DNA of 64,000 bases from Chinchilla lanigera. Taxonomy: Eukaryota; Chordata; Mammalia; Rodentia; Chinchillidae. A program made the position numbers and the translations under genes. This document shows positions 1-12,030 of this stretch, in pieces (the first letter of the stretch is position 1; every line of letters starts with the position of its first letter). The stretch spans positions 21,258,900-21,322,899 of the forward strand of contig NW_004955433.1 of the NCBI RefSeq assembly GCF_000276665.1. Reading direction: 5' to 3'. The notes beneath the pieces are model-generated. The model had not been told where the DNA came from and searched no databases. It saw only the letters and a program-made list of their open reading frames with translations.

Positions 1-1339
1 AATCATGATTCTTAAATTATTTGAAGTAGCTACTTAGCTACTCAGAGGGTACGTAGGACTGGACTCACATATAGGCTTTTTCACTTGAATTTCTACCATT
101 TTAGCTGGGAAGATTTAGCAGGTGAAAGCTAGGACAATTTTGATTTCATACTTCTATGCGATCTTGCTGTGCTATGTTTCCAACATGAAGGATCAGAATA
201 TCTAGACTCAGAGCAGCTAGACTCCCTATCTGATAAGTCCAGATCTAAAAGTCTGTCTAATAAAACAAAGAGAAAAGCAGAAATTGTATTAACTTTGTGA
301 TTGTATCTTTGAAAGTCTCCTGGACCTCACGTTTGGTTCCCTAAAGGACTTACAAGGGCCTGCCCAGTACACTAATAAGTCAGTGTCAAACAATTTCATG
401 ACCATGTTTTAAAACCATCACAATGCTGTAGGCCATAAAGAAAAACAGATTTCATGAAATGAGTATGAATTGATCCCTGATCACTAATAAAAATTTAATA
501 TTAGAACCCACACATATTAATTTACAATATTAACACACTAAAATTAATGATCATAAGTTTTTCTTTTTCAAATGATGCAGACAAAAATTACCTGATAAAA
601 TTCATTCAGTACTGACAATGAAAATGAGATGAAACTCTTGGGAAATTAAGAGTAGAACTACTTTAATGTCAAAGAAAAGCAATATCTAGAATAAGTATGA
701 TCTTATGTAAGAAAGGATAAGAAGCATTGCCTACTAAGTTGACAAAGAGTCAAAGTTTCCTTTATAATATTTATATTCAACATTTTTATAAATAATAAAA
801 GAAATAATTTGACATGTAAAGTTGAAAAAGACATGATTACCATTATTTGTAGTAGATATCATTTTTTGTCTAGAGACCCCAAAAGTTGTAAAGACAAGTT
901 GCTAACAATGAATTTGCATAATGTGGTTGAGCATAATATTAATATAGCATAAATGGCTGATTAGTATGAAAGAGCAACAAAAGCTTACAATCCACATTTT
1001 TAAGGGCAGTGTACATATCAAAGAACAGTAAGTACTTAGGTAGTCTTTAAAAATACACAAAATCACTATGGGTAAAGATGTAAAATTTCAATAGTAGATA
1101 TTTCCAAAGAACTGAATAAATAAAATAATACTCTGCATGTGGACAGAAAGAATAATAAAGATATTTAGTTTTATAGAATGAATACCATAGACTTATAGAA
1201 ATACCAATCAAAATATCAACATGGCTTTATGCTTTTACTGATTCTCAAGTACAATTAGAAAAGAAAAATACAGTGACAGCAAGATTCTTCTAAGGATGTA
1301 AAAGAGATGTGAACATGTGATGTCTTTGACTATACACTT
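1..1339. other. unique AT-rich sequence, no gene seen
   Basis: No recognisable repeat, exon-like frame or RNA gene was found. The sequence is AT-rich with stops in all frames at short intervals. Confidence 0.5.
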
Positions 1340-1725
1340 GTGTCTTAATTACTTCGCTGAGACAAAATATCCAACACCCAAAGTTAAAGGACAAAAGGTT
1401 TATTTCAAAATACATTTTGTAGAGATTTCAGTCCACAGCTGGCTCCAAGGCAGGGTGGCATGGCAAAGGGGCATCTTATAGGAGAAACAGTCCATGGTAC
1501 AGCAGGCAGAAGGCAGCAAACAGCAGCAAGCCTGCCTTCTTCCTGCCCCTGATTGGTGCCACCTACACTCAGGATGGGGCCTGCAATTATTCACAAACAT
1601 ACTTAAACCCACACACACACTGATCCAACATCACACACCCTAGATCCAGCCACCTCTCCAAATTCCTGCTTCTTAGCACATCAGGCTTTGGGAGAACATC
1701 TAGGCACAAGCTGTAGCATTTGGTA
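1340..1725 (-). mobile_element. solo MaLR-type LTR
   Basis: The plus strand reads as the reverse complement of a MaLR LTR. A GAGACAAAATATCCAACACC-like end is followed by AGGTTTATTT (reverse complement of AAATAAACCT, the polyadenylation region). Next come the typical TTTCAGTCCACAGCTGG block and a GGCAGGGTGGCATGGCA block. The far end reads CAAGCTGTAGCA. No internal region follows, so it is a solitary LTR. It matches the LTRs at about 7130 and 15541 in layout. The exact subfamily is not assigned. Confidence 0.65.
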
Positions 1726-4040
1726 ACAGTTTAAGTTGTTTGATAATTATTTTGCAAAGAAGAGACATTTTGAGGTTTTAAAGAGTCTCTGATCCTCCTG
1801 ACTTCTTTGGAGAAGAGGCTGAAATAGATACAACAAGACCAGCTGCAGGTTTTTGGAATAGCTGATTGTAAATTATAGAGGCAGAGGTGCGGACTGCTCA
1901 GATTTAACATGTGACTTAAAATGAAAACTGGAAGGCTACTAGATATGATACATGAGAAAGATAAAGAAAACAAGAATAAATTGTCAGTTTTGGTTCTAAG
2001 CAACTGGGTGAGTCATGAAGCTATTTTCTAAAATACTGAATGTTTTCAGGGTGCTAGATTTAGGAAAAGAACACATAATTTTTAATGAGATTTTAGATAA
2101 TTAAGAAAGTCAGTTTAATATGCTACTCTGAAACTGGAGTAAGGGGAAAATGGGGGGTAAGGAATTAAATTTGAGGTTCTAGAGCAATAAATGATATTTG
2201 AAGACACACAACTAGATAAGATTTCTCAGAAAGTCTAGGGAAAGAGGATAAGGATCAAGTCAGTATCTATGGTGACATAATTTAAAAGGAAAAGCTATCA
2301 TCATCAGCTTTTTTCAAGAAGAGCCTGCTTTTTATTTCTTTCCTCATGTACTGTCAAAATATTAGGAGTTGACAGTGGTATTCATCAAAATCGAGGTTGC
2401 ATCTGGATCTTCTTTTAAGCTGTACAGGTAGACAATAACATTCAAGCCCCTCTCCCTAGAACTGACTGCCATCTAATTACATGTGTGTACTTTTCAGAGT
2501 TTATCTGTAGAGGGTCAGAGAGAATAGAATGGTACTAAATAATGCAATCATTGAAAAACCCAACCCTTAAACAGTGTCCTGTCCATTTTTTTTCTACTCA
2601 AACAACAATGTCAATTTCCAGTAACTTCACATCTGCATAATTTTACCATAAGGAAAGCCATAGTTATGAAGTTTTAATATTTGTGAGGATGTAAGTATCC
2701 TTTTGGTTACTTCAAAACATTCTCTTAAATGCTGAGCCCTTATCCAAATGCAACTTTATCTGTTGGTGAATGATGATCAGAATAGCCCAAATCCATCCTC
2801 TATTTAATTTACTATTTCATTATACTTAACAGGATTTTAAACAGGATGATTTGTGCTCTCAATTAGCTGTATCTAAAATATTCTCCTGTCATAAAAATGA
2901 TTCCTAGAATATCTTATTTTAGTTTAATATACTTTTTTAATAGGATCCAAATCATAGAATGTTAAATGTGTACACGTCTTAGAAAATGAATTAACATCAT
3001 TAAAATAGGATATGTATACACTTTAATTGCATTATATAATTTTATTTAAAATATATTTTAGGAATGATGTTTAATTTAAAAGTTTATTCTAGCATGATTT
3101 CTCTCCACTTTTACCCCAGACATCCTTATATACAAAAGAGTCTGTCTCAAAATTACCTTAAGACAATAGAAAAACTTCCTTTTTTTCCTCTCTAAGTATT
3201 CCTTATACTACTCAAAATTCTTCAAGATGATTTTTTAAATATCACCTTTTCACATCCTTTCTGCAGTGGTGTATACAAAATATTAAGTTCTCTGCCCTAA
3301 GATATGTCTCATTATTCCTCAGCTTATCAGATTTCCATATACATAAGTTTAGAAAGGACAGTGCCTGGTTTTTATTGCTCTCTTTTTTATTTATTATTTC
3401 AGAAAGGTGCAAAAAGAAACACCCCTACCTCCCCCACATCAACATTCACATGGTTAATATTGTACTCTTTTCGAATTTTTAATAAATAATTCAGTTTGAA
3501 GGTTGTATGAAGCCTCCTAGAACAGGAACACATCCTGCTTACTGCCTTGTGTTGATTTCCTTGATCACCAATATCTTAGCAAGAGAACTTCACTGACCCC
3601 TATTCTACCATGTCATTACCCACAATGTTCAATTTCTTGTAAAGTCACTCTTCTTTCTTTACTTGAGACTTCTATGATTACCAAGCATGCAATTGTTGGA
3701 AATCCTAGTTTTCTTGGTTATCAACATGTACAGCATCAGCTGAGCAACGTCTTGTGGTAGAGAAAGCAAGTCAGCATCTATCCATTTATTTTGGGAAGTA
3801 GCTCTAGTTTTGATTTGTGGTGACTCAAAAAGTTTGTTTTCTGGAGAGCTTTAGGTAATGGAGAGTATGTTTGAAGCTCCTTTAGTATTTAAGCACTATA
3901 GTGTTGGAGCTCAGGGAATTGGGCTGAGTGTGTGGGATACATGAATGCTATAAACAGTGAATAGTTAAGTGGGTTATCAAAGAGAATGTTGAGATAACTT
4001 ACTAATAGTTATAATTATTGAAGGAAATTATTAATTGACT
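1726..4040. other. unique AT-rich sequence, no gene seen
   Basis: Nothing was recognised here. The 61-codon plus-strand frame at 3304 has no homology I recognise and lies in AT-rich DNA. Confidence 0.45.
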
Positions 4041-4423
4041 CAATGAGATATTTTCGTGATAGAGGGCCTGAGGTTTTTTTTGAATATATAAGACTATTTA
4101 ATTTTCATTTTCTGTGAATTCTTTTTTATAGGGTGGAAGTTAAATAATTATAAGCCCCAAACAAATTAATTTTATCCTTAATGAAAGTCAATTTAATGTC
4201 ATAAGCCAAAAGCATCAAGGTCATCAAGGGAAATATGACCTTTGTGATGTTGACACAATGTTTGAGAATTCAAAACACAGTGCTAGATTTTAAACGTGTG
4301 TCCTAAAAATGGTGAAGAAGCCTGAGATGTATTTTCAAAACAACATAGCCACTGAAAAGAATACAGTTGCTAGACAGACTGAGTTAGATGGTCTTTTCAT
4401 TCCATATTGTGATATATTCAATT
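4041..4423 (+). repeat. duplicated 383-bp block, copy A (uninterrupted)
   Basis: This block recurs at 5665-6312. Shared landmarks in the same order are GTGGAAGTTAAA, CCCAAACAAATTAATT, TTATCCTTAATGAA, ATGTTTGAGAATTCAAA, GGTGAAGAAG and TTTTCATTCCATATT. Copy A has no SINE. Copy B minus its ID and B1 is about 387 bp, nearly the same length. It may be a local duplication, or two insertions of one dispersed repeat. The orientation is arbitrary. Confidence 0.8.
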
Positions 4424-5664
4424 TGCAACTAAGGTTAATTACAATTATCCCCATCATCTGAAAAATAAAACTTTCCATTCAGGTAAAAATAAATGAATCT
4501 AGAGCTTCATTCTTCATGGTATATATTTTATGCTTAATGAAAATTACAATGAAAGATCAATTTTGTATATTGGTAATGGTCAGGAAACCCCATTTTAAGC
4601 TTCACAATGATTGTGAACAGGTAAATAACTGAACAGAAAAAGACTGCTTTTAACACAAGTATAAATGTGCTGAAATATGGAACAAATTAGTAATGTTAAT
4701 TAGACTAAAACTGTTCACAGTTTATCAGTCACAGCTCTAAAAAATAAAATTATTTATTTGGTTTATACTCCTCATTGTTCTTTCGAAAACAGGCTTACAT
4801 CTCTTAAAAATATAAACTGAAAAAGGATAGTCATTTTATTTACAAAAAGGTGGAAGTGCTTGGGAATGTCACGATGTATTATAAACAGACATAATGACAT
4901 GAAGAGATCCATTATTTGTGATTTTTAGTAGTTTATTACAAAAATTAATAAGGTTTTAAAATTATTTTCTTCAGGCTGAAATAGTGTTCAAAGATTTAAG
5001 GATATATCTTCAGAAGTGATACTGATCTACACTGAACCATTATTTGTGTATTTATTAAATTTGTATTTAAACACTTTGAACTATTTAGTTCAAAGTTACT
5101 GAAATAAAAAAAGTAGAAAGCAAAAATACAGATAATGCAGTTAAAGCTGTTAGGGAAATATTATGTAAATTAATTCATTGTTATAACATCTTTATTCATT
5201 TCTCTGTGTTGTCCTAGTATTCTCCTTCTGTCATTTGGGCTTAAAATGACACTCAGCTGCTTCTCCTCTGAGGGCTTATAGTCTGTACTTACCCGGTCTC
5301 TCTCTCTCTTCTGTCTTTCTCTCCAATGTGTGTTTCTATGTAAATGTCAAAGAATTTTATATCTTGTATATTTTAGCAACTTTCATTTTTCACTTAACAT
5401 TCCTTTTAGACATAAAGTATTACTTCTAATCAACACTGAAATTGAACAAATATAAACTAGTCTGAGAAAAATGAGTCTACCTCATTTTAAAATCAAATCA
5501 AAAGTTTCCAAAATACATGAATAACTTCACAGCACACTATGTTATGAGATTCACATATTTTTCACAGTTCTTTCTGATAATATAGGTAATCAAATAAAAA
5601 TATGTGATTAATAGTTGCTAAATAATTTAAATAAAAATGTACAGTACTGATATTTTTGTAGCTT
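4424..5664. other. unique spacer between the two duplicated blocks
   Basis: AT-rich DNA with a short CT run near 5300. It has no recognisable element or gene, and no clear extension of the flanking duplication. Confidence 0.45.
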
Positions 5665-5799
5665 TAATGGGATATTTTCCTGATAGAGGAGCTGAGGTTT
5701 TCTTATATACACAGCTATTTCATTTTCATTTTCCATGGACTGTTTTGTTTATATGGTGGAAGTTAAAAAGTTATAAATCCCAAACAAATTAATTGTATC

Positions 5800-5893
5800 T
5801 TTTTTTTTTGTTTTTTCTCCGGTACAGGGAACCAAACTCATAACCTTGCACTTGCCAGAAAGACACTTTGCCGCTGAGCTAAATCCCCAGCCC
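5800..5893 (-). mobile_element. ID SINE (tRNA-Ala derived)
   Basis: On the plus strand a T-rich tail is followed by CTCCGGTACAGGGAACC, CTTGCCAGAAAGACAC and GAGCTAAATCCCCAGCCC, the reverse complement of an ID SINE. The A and B boxes of the Pol III promoter are recognisable but mutated. It sits in duplicated copy B and is missing from copy A. Flanking duplications are short and imperfect (TGTATC / TTATCC). Confidence 0.9.
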
Positions 5894-5916
5894 TTATCCT
5901 TAATGAATGTTAATTT

Positions 5917-6082
5917 AGCTGGGCATGGTGTCACAGGCCTGTAATCCCAGCACTCAGGAGGCTGAAGCAAGAGGATCATTGTGAGTTTGAGACCAGCCTG
6001 GTCTACAGAGTGAGCTCAAGGCCAGCCTGAACTGCACAGCGAGACCCTGTCCCAAAAACACCAAAAAAAAAAAAAAAAAAAA
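5917..6082 (+). mobile_element. B1-type SINE (7SL-derived)
   Basis: It starts AGCTGGGCATGGTGTCACA, continues with CCTGTAATCCCAGCACTC, contains an internally duplicated GAG(T/C)TCAAGGCCAGCCTG section and ends GAGACCCTGTC plus a 20-bp A tail. TTAATTT flanks both ends (5910-5916 and 6084-6090), a plausible short target duplication. The site is empty in duplicated copy A. Confidence 0.92.
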
Positions 6083-6451
6083 TTTAATTTAACATCATAA
6101 GCAAAAACTTCAAGGGCATCAAGAGAAATATAATTTTGAGATGTTGATGCAATGTTTGAGAATTCAAACCACAGAGCTAGATTTTTAAAATGTGTTCCAA
6201 AGATGGTGAAGAAGTCTGAGGAATATTTGCAAAGAAACACAACCACTAAAAAGCTTAGAGTCACCAGAATGACTTAGAAGGTCCTTTCATTCCATATTTT
6301 CAAATATTCAATCTTGGCTGTTAGACAACTTCCTACTTGTCCTTTTTCTTTCCTAAGAAATTTGGTTTTGATTTATGACTTTGGCAAATAAAATGAAACA
6401 AAATAGTAGTTTATTGTATTGTAAATCAAATATTCGAAGGTATTTGTTGTA

Positions 6452-6555
6452 GGGGCTGGGGATTTAGCTCAGCAGCAAAGAGCCTGCCTGGCAAGCTCAA
6501 GGTCGTGAGTTCGGTTCCCGGTACTGGAGAAAAAACAACAACAACAAAAAAACAA
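6452..6555 (+). mobile_element. ID SINE with perfect target duplication
   Basis: It begins GGGGCTGGGGATTTAGCTC, has a tRNA-like B box (GAGTTCGGTTCCCGG) and ends in GGTACTGGAG and an A-rich CAA-repeat tail. An 11-bp AAGGTATTTGT repeat flanks it exactly (6437-6447 and 6556-6566). The intact duplication suggests a fairly recent insertion. It is a SINE, not a tRNA gene: no acceptor pairing is kept and it ends in a long A tail. Confidence 0.95.
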
Positions 6556-6639
6556 AAGGTATTTGTGGTAGATAATTGCATTTATTCACTGATGTTTATG
6601 ATAGGTATGTGAATTTTTATACCAAAATATATTTACCTA

Positions 6640-7110
6640 TATTTATGCCACTGATATCATCCGTGAGTCTATTACATCTTATTTACAACTTCTAAAACAG
6701 TCATACAACTGGGGCGTTTCTCTGCTAATCCTTTTTAAATTTCATTCGTTATAAATACTTTTCCCCAGGGTGTGATTTACCTTTTCACTTTGACCATAGG
6801 GCCATTTGTTGATTGGAAGCTTTCCATGCTCATATAGTCTATCATTTTTATGTTATATTTAATATTTCTGTGAGTCAACATATTCTGTGTGCAGATTTTA
6901 GTGAATTATATTATTACATTAAATCAGTCTGGGTATAATGGTATTCTAAGTATTCTTTCATATTTATATTAAATGAGATTTTAAGGATTTGATTTTCAAT
7001 GATAATTGAATCTACCATGAAATGACTTGGAGTCATGAGTGGACTAAAGAATTCTTTTTTAGAAATTCGATAGGTATAGTCATTTTATTTCTGTGCCATA
7101 TATTGAATAA
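6640..7110 (-). mobile_element. old L1 fragment (ORF2 3' half), antisense
   Basis: The plus strand resembles the antisense of the L1 ORF2 3' region. A GATTTACCTTTTCACTTTG-type segment is followed by GCCATTTGTTGATTGGAAGC. It is strongly diverged, with no open frame. The boundaries are approximate. Confidence 0.45.
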
Positions 7111-7124
7111 CTGGCCTTCCCCCT

Positions 7125-9135
7125 TGTATGGGTCAGTTTCGCATCACTGGGACATGATGTCTGCCTCCCACAACACAAGAGAAGAGAGGTTTATTTGACC
7201 TACTGTTTCTAGTCCACAGTTGACTGATTCCAAGGGAGAGACACGTGGTGCAAGGGCATGTAGAAATGAAGCTGCTGATTCCATGGCAGCCAGAAAATGG
7301 GAGAGAAGGGAAGAGAATATATCTTCCGTTTTCATGCTCATGGTGACCCACTTCCAACCCCACATCCTGATAGCACACTCAGCTGCTGAACTCATCAAGG
7401 GACAACAGTAACTCTGTAAATATTACGTTCCAAACATGAGATTTCAGGAGACATTTTTGATCTAAGCCATAAAATTCCGTCGTGCTCCCCAAAAGATGCA
7501 TGTCCATCCCACTACCCAAAAAGCATTTAGTTCATCTCTCTGAGTTGCTAAGCATTTACCACTACAAGCATTTCTAAAACATCCAAGTCCAAGTCTCCTC
7601 TGAGTCTAAAGACAAGCACTTAGCTGAGAGTCTATGAAAAAATCAAAAAAGAAAATCAAATAGTTCCAATGCACATTGGTGTAAATTTTTCAATTCCAAA
7701 AGGCAGGAATGGAAGGAGAGAATGGAATAGGGCCAAAGCAAGAGTAAAACATAGCAGGATAAACAATTCCCATAGGTCCATGTTCCGCACCCAGGGCAAG
7801 TATTGGTGAACTTTATTTCACAAAGGCTTAAGCAGCTCAAACCCTATGGTATTGTTGTTTGCCAGCACACTGGTCTTCCTTTAAACTGGCTCGCTTGCTG
7901 CTTATGGTTTCCTTCAGCAGGTGGTCCCTATTCTTGGTATCTCAAATTTATTGGGGTTCCTATTGCTTTTTTGTCTTTACTCAGTCAGTTTCATGCAGTG
8001 TCTTATGAGGATCATGCTGCCTGAAATTTGAGACCAAGCCTCCCTTCTCCCTTAATTTTTGCATTTGTAATATATGTAAAAGTTGCAACATATGATGCCA
8101 AAGTAGTCTGCCAGCTTGCTGCCCTTTGAACCATTACTGCAATGGCCTATGAGTTGGTTGCAAGGCTGAAGATACTCAGCTGAATCCTGGAATCCAATTT
8201 CTCAGATGGTCCTTCTCCTCCAGGAACTATTGTCACAGGAACTCTATATTTAAATGAAAGATTTACTATTTTGCACCCTGGAGCCTGTGAATGGTAGGGT
8301 CTGTTTCCTGAGATGCATTCAAGACACTTTCCCCTTATTTTAACATAAAACATTTTGCTTCTTTTTAATGTTAATATTTTTAACAACCATGCTACTTAAC
8401 TTTGCAAGTGCTTCCTTTCTGAGGAAGCTTTAAACTTTTTATACCTGCTGCTTTTTCTCCTGATTTTTATGGTAGACCTGGCAAAAAGAAACCAGTAATA
8501 CCCATGTGATAGCAAAACACTGAACTTCTTTGAAATTTACTTCATCACATAAGTCTACACGTTTAATGTCTCCTACAAAGTTTCAGGATATGGGCAAAAT
8601 AAAGACAAATTTTCTGCCAGAATGTAACACGCATAACCAGTAATCAAACTACCAATGAAGTTCTTATCCCTCCTGAACCTGACCTTTACTGTCTGCACTC
8701 CTATCCGTATTCTAGTCTCCAGAGCTTTAACCACAATCTCACATCTGGCTCAGTGTGCAGCAATCTACTGCTTCTGAAGCTAGCATCTCCAAACCTTTCC
8801 AAACCTTACCTCAAAACCATGTCTGAAAGCTTGTAAACCACATAGTCAGCCACAGTCACAGTAATGACTCCACTCCTCTGCACGTTAAATTATATTCCCT
8901 ATGTTTGATGGTACATAGTACATGATACTCACAACTTAAAGGAAGAACGGCTTGTTTGGGTTATAGTTTGCAATAGGTTCAATCCAATGTTGGCTGGTAA
9001 GGCAGAAACACATGTTAGAAAGGCATGGGAGAGGAAACTTGCTTATCTTATGGCAGCCAAGAAGCAGAGAGAAAAGGGGGGAGCTGGCAATTAGAACACT
9101 CCCTTCCAGTTTATATTCCCACACTCTTTTTTTAT
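7125..9135 (-). mobile_element. nearly complete MaLR retrotransposon (LTR-internal-LTR)
   Basis: Two LTR-like regions in the same minus orientation bracket an internal segment of about 1.4 kb. The left (3') LTR at about 7130-7450 has AGAGAGGTTTATTTGACC and TCTAGTCCACAGTTGACTG. The right (5') LTR at about 8920-9130 has GGCTTGTTTGGGTTATAG and TTATGGCAGCCAAGAAGCAG. The internal part reads like reversed MaLR internal sequence: AAAATTCCGTCGTGCTCCCC, then ACATCCAAGTCCAAGTCTCC. It is non-coding, as is usual for MaLR. The two LTRs differ greatly, so the insertion is old. Confidence 0.7.
7130..7450 (-). repeat. 3' LTR of the MaLR element
   Basis: The reverse complement shows AAATAAACCTCTCTTCTC, the polyadenylation region of this LTR class. 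Upstream are blocks matching the LTRs at 15541 and 1340, including the ACGTGGTGCAAGGGCAT and CCATGGCAGCCAGAAAATGG segments. Confidence 0.65.
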
Positions 9136-9869
9136 GATTTCCTGTTACCAATTTTTTAAGTCACTTTTACCTCTTTATTTCTCCAAAGTTCTGCAACTTC
9201 ACTAATTTTTACTTATTTTACATAATCACACTAGTTCCAATTTTTGTCTTTTGATTTGCTTAATAATTGTGATGCTTTAAATGGTATGATTTCCCTTCTT
9301 CGCATGCAGAAGTACATGTGAGACACAGCTTTAACTGCCTTCCTCATGGTTTTCCCCACATTGTTGACTTTCTGGTCTTTCTTGTAGCACAATCTGTGCT
9401 TTTAAAAAAAATTATTTTTTTCATACATATTACTCATTTATATTTCATACTTTATACATGCTGTGATGGAATTAGTGTAGAGTAGTTTATGAGGGGCCTC
9501 AAAAATCTGAAAGTAAGATATTTTACTATTAATCTAAAAAATACCTTTAAATATATGGACAAGGTCATTGATTCCATTGTCTTTTCTATTGTGTTTTTTA
9601 AGTACTTAAAAAGACACTGTCTCCATTAAAAATAAACAATTTTTGCCATATGTGCTTTTTTGTGTATACTATATTTTGCTTTTTAAAAACACATATATTA
9701 TGTTGTCTTTTTAATGGTTTTAATTTCTTACATCTATTTTTATGTCCATGATGTTTTGGTTCCATGATTTCCAAAAAACAAAGGAAAGGAAAGGAAAGAA
9801 AAAATAATCCTTTATTTCCAAGTATAATAAAAAGGAATCAAATAACCATCCAAAATTTGTTAGCTCTTT
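9136..9869. other. AT-rich unique sequence, no gene seen
   Basis: No recognised element apart from a short GGAAA-type run near 9780. There is no coding potential. Confidence 0.4.
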
Positions 9870-10905
9870 GTTTGTTTAAAAGTTTGTGGGCTCTGAAATT
9901 TGTTCAGTTGATTATTGTGACATAAACACCTAAATCTCATGAAGGCCAGTGTGTCTACCAAAATTACTTATCAAATAAACCACAGTTCATCCCTCTTATT
10001 TATATTGTCACTTTCTTACATATTAAGTTGGCACATATATTGGTTGTGTACCTGGACTTTATTGTTTTATATTGATCTGTCTATTTGTGTGTCATTATGA
10101 ACTTTCATATGGTACACATTTATGATTATTGAAATATTTTAGAAAGCTGGTGCTCTTTTATTATTCTTCTATAATTCTTTTCTTTTTCTGCCTAGTTCCA
10201 TAGGCTTAGACTTATAGATTACAGTTATAGATTTAGATTAACTTTTTTCACATATTTTTCCTTCCATATATTTTTAAGGGACCCTTTAGCATGGAGTTGT
10301 TTTTACAGCTGGACTTTTTAAATAAACACCCCTGAATTTAGACATATTTCTTGTAATTGACTTGGAAGATCAATTTAAAAAGAAGTTTCAGCCAACTAGA
10401 CAATTGATTGTGCAGCTAGTGATTTATCAGTGGGTTTTGCCCAAATAAGACAAATGTCCAGCTGCAAGGCAATCAAGCAATCCCTCACTTTACCTCTTAG
10501 CTCAGCTGATAAGATCTCAGTGCTCACTCTGATGGGTAAAACTCTGAATCTCTTTTGGTTCTGGGTGCTATCCAATTCATGAATTGCTCTTTGTTCAAAA
10601 AACTCTATGAAATTTGTTTCATCTAAAGTTTTTAAATTATTCATGAACCCTCTTCACATTTACTTAACAACGGAAGAATTGAAAATTTGACTATTCTTTT
10701 AAAGACGACAGCTCTCTACAATTTCAAGCTGTTGTTTGTGTCAGTTATTCCATAGGATTCCTGGATAATTCTTGATAAGTTGGTGACTTTGTTATTACAA
10801 GGGATTCTATTTCCTCTTTTATAACTTCTAAATAACTGTTGTTCATACATAAGGAAATATGTATGGTCCTTAATATTCACTTAGAAGTCAGCAGTATCAA
10901 TGTAT
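9870..10905 (-). mobile_element. degraded L1 ORF2 fragment, antisense
   Basis: The plus strand matches the antisense layout of old L1 ORF2: TATTGATCTGTCTATTTGTG, then GAAAGCTGGTGCTCTTTTAT and CTTCTATAATTC. Many stops and gaps are present. It probably continues at 11380-11720 beyond an inserted AT-rich tail module. Boundaries are approximate. Confidence 0.45.
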
Positions 10906-10984
10906 TTTCTTTTCTTAAATTTAATTTTTTTATTTTAAAAATTTAAAAAACTAACAAAACAATAAAGACAAAATCAAAACAACA

Positions 10985-11230
10985 CAAAAAGAATGTAAAT
11001 GATACATGACATTTGAGACTTTTAAAAATATTTTCTGCTAATAGAAAAGTTCATTTGTATAATTTAAAAATAATTGTCTTGTTAATTTCCTACCATTTTG
11101 TTTGTAACTCAGTATTGTCTGTACTCTTCTTTTGGTATTTTGTAAAATGTTGTCTGTCTGTTAATATTTTCTTCCTATTCTTAAAATTAAAAAAAAAATA
11201 AATTTTAAAAAATTAAAAAAATTTAAAAAA
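10985..11230 (+). repeat. tail module of the unnamed poly(A) retroposon family (short copy)
   Basis: CTTGTTAATTTCCTACCATT, TTTGTTTGTAACTCAGTATTG and TCTTAAAATTAAAAAAAAAA match the tail of the unit at 38780-39930 (near 39751-39800 and 39900-39930). It ends in a long A-rich run. It splits an older antisense L1 and lacks the GC-rich 5' part. Confidence 0.5.
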
Positions 11231-11379
11231 ATAAAATAATTGTCAACATGCCTGCTATTTTACAATTTTATTTTACACTCTTTCCTACTTTAATACCTAA
11301 TACTTTCTAAATTCTATTAGAGAATATAGGTATCATGAACAATCACATTTTATTTATACTGCAATGGAAATATTTCAAC

Positions 11380-11725
11380 ATTTCACAGTTAAGCATGAAG
11401 GATTAGTGACCTTTGAATTTTATTAAATGCCTTTTTATTTCTATTAAGATGAGTATATTATAAATTCTATGAATCGAATACCTTTTTTTATGGTTTTGAC
11501 TTAAACTTTCACTGGCCATGGTATATTACTCTATTATTGGATTTATTGTGCAAGCAGGTTATTTTACTTGTTGTCCAAAACATGATTGGTGCCTAGTTTC
11601 CCATTTTTGTATCATTTCTGGAAGCTATTGTTACTATATATATGAAATCACCTTTTTAAAATATTATTTCTGCTCCTCTATGTAGATATAGACTTTCTTT
11701 TGGAAATGACCTGATGCAGAATTAA
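11380..11725 (-). mobile_element. degraded L1 ORF2 fragment, antisense (continuation)
   Basis: AATTTTATTAAATGCCTTTT then CTATTAAGATGAGTATATTA corresponds to a well-known antisense stretch of L1 reverse-transcriptase coding sequence. The match is heavily diverged. It may be the same insertion as 9870-10905. Confidence 0.45.
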
Positions 11726-11829
11726 ATGCTATGAAACTGAGAACTGATAGTTTTGCAATTATCATACAAAATTTCTCAGGAAAAGTAGGATTTAATGTTA
11801 AGGTAATTGCTGCATAGACAAACTTTATT

Positions 11830-12030
11830 TACTCAGCTATTCATTGAACAGATATTAACTCTGAGCATTCCATATGCCAAATATGTTCGAGGATCTGGGA
11901 ATAAGATAAATTGACCCTATAAGACAAAGTTCCTGCACTCATGAAGTTTACATTTTAGTGAAGAATAAATATAGTTACTAAGCAAACCAGTCTAGCTATA
12001 TAATAGCTGTTCAGATACAAAAGAAGCCAA
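11830..12030 (+). repeat. ancient mammalian interspersed repeat fragment
   Basis: It reads TTCATTGAACAGATATTAAC, then ATGCCAAATATGTTCGAGG, GGGAATAAGATAA, AAGTTCCTGCACTCATGAAG and TTTACATTTTAGTG. This fits the common old mammalian repeat type 'tattgagc...gtgccagg...ctggggata...ctgccctcatgga'. I do not assign the family name with certainty. Confidence 0.45.

Larger units (their letters stand above)
5665..6312 (+). repeat. duplicated block, copy B, interrupted by an ID and a B1
   Basis: Collinear with 4041-4423 in the same orientation, starting near GGGATATTTTCCTGATAGAG and ending near CAAATATTCAAT. It differs by two insertions, an ID (5800-5893) and a B1 (5917-6082), both absent from copy A. 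The insertions therefore post-date the separation of the copies. Base mismatches are scattered throughout, so the copies are old. Confidence 0.8.

Noticed and set aside
6452..6530. tRNA-like gene with A and B boxes (also at 30754, 48811 and 49486)
   Set aside because: These are ID SINEs: multi-copy, A-tailed and flanked by target duplications, with no paired acceptor stem.
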